A stretch of DNA of 64,000 bases, from positions 186,001 through 250,000 of the forward strand of contig NOWV01000110.1 in assembly GCA_003344405.1 (NCBI GenBank). The letters run 5' to 3'. Position 1 is the first letter of the stretch. Each line of letters begins with the position of its first letter. The position numbers were made by a program, and so were the translations under genes. Below, one piece after another: positions 60,978 to 64,000 of this stretch. The notes under the pieces were generated by a model. The model was given only the letters and a program-made list of their open reading frames with translations. It did not search any database and was not told the DNA's origin. This stretch comes from Trichoplax sp. H2 (Eukaryota; Placozoa; Uniplacotomia; Trichoplacea).

Positions 60978-61866
60978 ACATAGTAATTAACATAGAATCA
61001 TAAAGCAGATATCCTTTGTAGATAAAGACATTTTCTTGTTATTTTTTTAGAGATGCATTATTCATGTCGCTAAACTATCAGCAGCTTGCACAATATAGAG
61101 TTTTATGTTAACATCTTAACTGTATAAAATTGATTTTATTACTGCAAAGCGTAGCCTTTCTATTTGTTATTTTTAGCAATTTATGCCTTCGCTACTGATG
61201 AATTCTATTTCGATAATCTATTGCCTCCTGCTACATAGCCTTCATTAACATAAATGGATTCCAAGATTTTACTATTATCTGTCAGTTTATACTCCACAAT
61301 TAATTTANNNNNNNNNNNNNNNNNNNNAGATTAGGCATTTGCTCTATAGGGCTACTTCTATAGTAATCTATATAATACCTTGTAAAATAATGAAGAAGAA
61401 AAGATGGCGACATGATGATTTGGCAGGGTAAAACTTAAAGACACTATCACTTTCTAGGAATTTTGTGTAGTAAAATAATACTAATTACATACTAAAAACT
61501 ACAAAGGACTCTACTTTTAGTCCTTTTACTACATAAACATAGTAATTAACATAGAATCATAAAGCAGATATCCTTTGTAGATAAAGACATTTTCTTGTTA
61601 TTTTTTGGAGATGCATTATTCGTGACGCTAAGCCATCAACAGCTTGCACAATATAGAGTTTTATGTTAACATCTTAACTGTATAAAATTGATTTTATTGC
61701 TGCAAAGCGTAGCCTTTCTATTTGTTATTCTTAATAATTTATGCCTTCGCTACTGATGAATTCTATTTCGATAATCTATTGCCTCCTGCTACATAGCCTT
61801 CATTAACATAAATGGATTCCAAGATTTTGCTATTATCTGTCTGTCTATACTCCACAATTAATTTAT
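60978..61866. repeat. 330-bp direct duplication around a 20-N gap
   Basis: 60978-61307 and 61537-61866 are near-identical copies ('acatagtaattaacatagaa' to 'ccacaattaattta'). The 20-N gap and about 209 bp of other sequence lie between. Both copies resemble the GPCR 3'-flank sequence at 44,120-44,350 and 45,940-46,160. Confidence 0.8.
61308..61327. other. Assembly gap (20 N)
   Basis: Exactly 20 N, a placeholder gap immediately after the first copy of a 330-bp duplication. Confidence 0.99.
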
Positions 61867-62579
61867 AGATCAAACTTTTCTTCAGTAAAGTTCGTCGACT
61901 TCCTTTAACATTTATGATGCATGTTGATTTTCATGAACTGATCAGTTAGTGGCCATTGACTAAATAAGCAAGAATTTAAAATATCTAGTATCTGATATTA
62001 CGCTAGCATCGCAAATGCTGCAGGATAGAGTGTTTTTAGATCGCTTATTAGAAATATGTAGCGCTTCTTCTTGCTGTAACAGATAATTTCAGTTAAAAAT
62101 GTCTCGCCTACGATAGTCACATTAAATCATACCAAATTTATTAGCAAAGGTAACAGTTTGATTACTGTAGAGCAAATGATCAATTTGTTTAAAGGAAACT
62201 TAAGAACTTCTTACTACTTATAATATTTCACGGATTATTCAGAATTTGTATCCTGGTAATCTGTAGTTATTGCAGAGCTTGAAAAACTTAGGTTAAAATT
62301 TAATTTTACAACATAAAAATAAAAATTATTACAAAGAATATTATTAATTACGATTTCATTCTTTGCAGTAAACATGCCATACGCCTCGTACGCGTAGAAC
62401 AATTGTTAGTATGTTTTTGTAGAAATCCTAATCTTGCTAGAGTAAGCTAACATCAAAACTATTCAGAACAATAACTGAAGAACTAATCTAATATTACTGA
62501 TACTTTACGCATAGATAACGTGAGTATTTATAGATTTCTGATTTAATAGACAGACAGGTTAGACGTGTTATTTACTACA

Positions 62580-63933
62580 ATGAAATATATTTTTAAGTTC
62601 AGATATTACTACGGCCCTGATTTGTTTATCAAATTTTATGTAACTTAGTGGATTGAGAAAGTGTATCGATAACACGAGACCTGCTTATCAAAACATTTAT
62701 TACAAACAGATAAATATTGTCAGGTGAAAAGTGAATGATAGAATGCTGATATAGCAGATATAAAGTTAATTACAAAATGGGAAAAGCTTATGAGTATATA
62801 ACAGAAGGTTATATAAATTAACATTCTAATAAATTTTCTTCTCTTTGTAAAGTCTTCATTGAGCTGTTCTAATGTCCAAAAGCCAGGTCGAACATAATCC
62901 TTCAGATAAATTAAAATCCTTGCATAAGACAAGACAATCACTGTAGTTGAGATTACGTATGAAAAAACTATTAATGAATCAGATAAACTGATTTATTAAG
63001 CCTATTTCTGGAACATTACATATTGTAGGAAAATCTGGGAAAGAAGATAAATACATTAACATTGGAGATGTTGCAGATATTGATACTAGCCAAATGAGAA
63101 TTTCAGTTATAATTAGAAATTTTCGTTTGTGATTTCGATAAAATGGCGACAACAGTCTTACAACAACAAAATAAAGATCTACAGCAACCAATGCTAAATT
63201 CATGATGGAAATTGCATGTGATGTAAATAATATCGATATACCGACAAGACATAGACTAGAATTCCCGGCGAAATCTAATGTACCAAAGGTAAAAATATTA
63301 AATATGCTCATGGCTGTACTTGCTAAGATAGTATCTGTTACGGAGCAAAGCACCGTACTTGCTAATTAAATAGATTTTGTCAGTATTTAGCTAATGGATC
63401 ATATTGGTAAGCGATAATTGAAATTAAGAATATTAATGTCTAGATTGCTAGACGACAAAAGGCATAATTGTATTTGCAATTAATTAGTAGAGCCTATATA
63501 CAGTAGATATTAATAATGGCGGCACGTTAGCACTCGCTTGAGTTCCTTATTAGATCGTGTACGAGAAAGTACTCGGCTACTCTACTAATAAAAACTATAC
63601 TAATCTTATAGAACAGTCTTATCTCTGTGTGACCGAAAGTAGTAAAGAACTACCATACAGTAGATCTCCAGGTGTAGTGGAGCAAGGCATAAGTAATCTA
63701 TTAGTTTAGTGTTGTAGTTCGCAACATAAGTTTGTGACAGTATCTGATATAAATGACTTTCAAATCAAGCGATAGGTTGTCTTTTGGAATCTTTTGTCGT
63801 TAACTAGTAGTTTAAGTATGAATATATTGAATATTAATCCAGTTACGTGTGTCGGAATAAAAATTGCCGCAGCGTAGTAATAAATCTCTTTAAAAGGCGG
63901 TGGAAATACGTTTGTCGAATTGGAGATATTTAT
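62580..63933 (-). pseudogene. Broken class A GPCR, paralogue 3
   Basis: Sequence related to the two intact receptors over their whole length but inactivated several times. The codon matching the start is ATA (63931-63933). A TGA follows the TYRLI of the first intracellular loop. A 401-bp insertion (63338-63738) interrupts TM2. DRY is changed to DLY (VDLYFVVV). A frameshift or stop lies near 62,978 after VPEIG. A stop near 62,720 and further damage follow in TM6-TM7. Conserved pieces include ILIWLVSISATSP, PDFPTIC, SYARILIY, YVRPGFW and FTKRRKF. It is closer to paralogue 1 (FIPTH, QKTTYRLI) than to paralogue 2. Confidence 0.9.
63338..63738. mobile_element. 401-bp non-autonomous insertion with 8-bp target-site duplication
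   Basis: The paralogues are continuous here, while this copy has 401 extra bases bounded by AGTATCTG at 63330-63337 and again at 63739-63746. An 8-bp duplication is the size made by hAT- and P-type transposases. The ends (TTACGGAGCAAAG and GTTTGTGAC) are not obvious inverted repeats. No coding capacity is seen. Confidence 0.6.
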
Positions 63934-64000
63934 TTCGTCGGTAATGAAAACAATAGGTTGAGAGATAGTTGCTATATTTGCTGACTAGATAATACCTGGT

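Overview
The window is animal nuclear DNA. Genes are split by many short introns with GT-AG ends, coding islands sit in AT-rich sequence, and eight recognisable families are metazoan or broadly eukaryotic. The compact introns, the TPR protein with 42-residue repeats and the lineage-specific class A GPCR cluster best fit an early-branching animal such as a placozoan (Trichoplax/Hoilungia). That placement is inference. I saw no CRISPR array, operon, tRNA or intact transposase gene.

Left part (1-37,800), gene-rich. In order: a 5'-truncated TPR protein (+); three unrelated tandem arrays (1.16-3.0 kb); a retinol-dehydrogenase-like SDR (-); a PLD3/PLD4-like phospholipase D (+, eight exons modelled); a GMAP-210/TRIP11 golgin (-, 16 exons, 1551 codons, phases all consistent); a small DUF4508/C14orf119-like protein (+); UTP4/cirhin (-, 20 exons resolved, first exon not found); an ANGEL-type EEP nuclease (+); and vasohibin (-, Cys/His/Ser spacing conserved). 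The eight genes alternate strictly in strand (+-+-+-+-), giving head-to-head pairs (SDR/PLD3, TRIP11/DUF4508, UTP4/ANGEL) and tail-to-tail pairs (PLD3/TRIP11, ANGEL/VASH). The head-to-head spacers are rich in short GTACAGTAC/GTACTGTAC words. The long first introns of PLD3 and TRIP11 hold degenerate tandem arrays.

Right part (37,800-64,000), gene-poor and AT-rich. It holds two intact single-exon class A GPCRs of 319 aa (both -) and a third, broken copy carrying a 401-bp insertion with an 8-bp target-site duplication. The non-coding flanks of the GPCR units are also related, so kilobase-scale units were duplicated, not only the genes.

The genes do not form one pathway. They cover Golgi tethering (TRIP11), ribosome biogenesis (UTP4), RNA end processing (ANGEL), endolysosomal nucleic acid/lipid metabolism (PLD3), tubulin detyrosination (VASH), lipid/retinoid redox (SDR) and chemosensing or peptide signalling (GPCRs). 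Four gaps of exactly 20 N are each bordered by near-identical direct repeats, so those duplications may be unmerged haplotypes or assembly artefacts.
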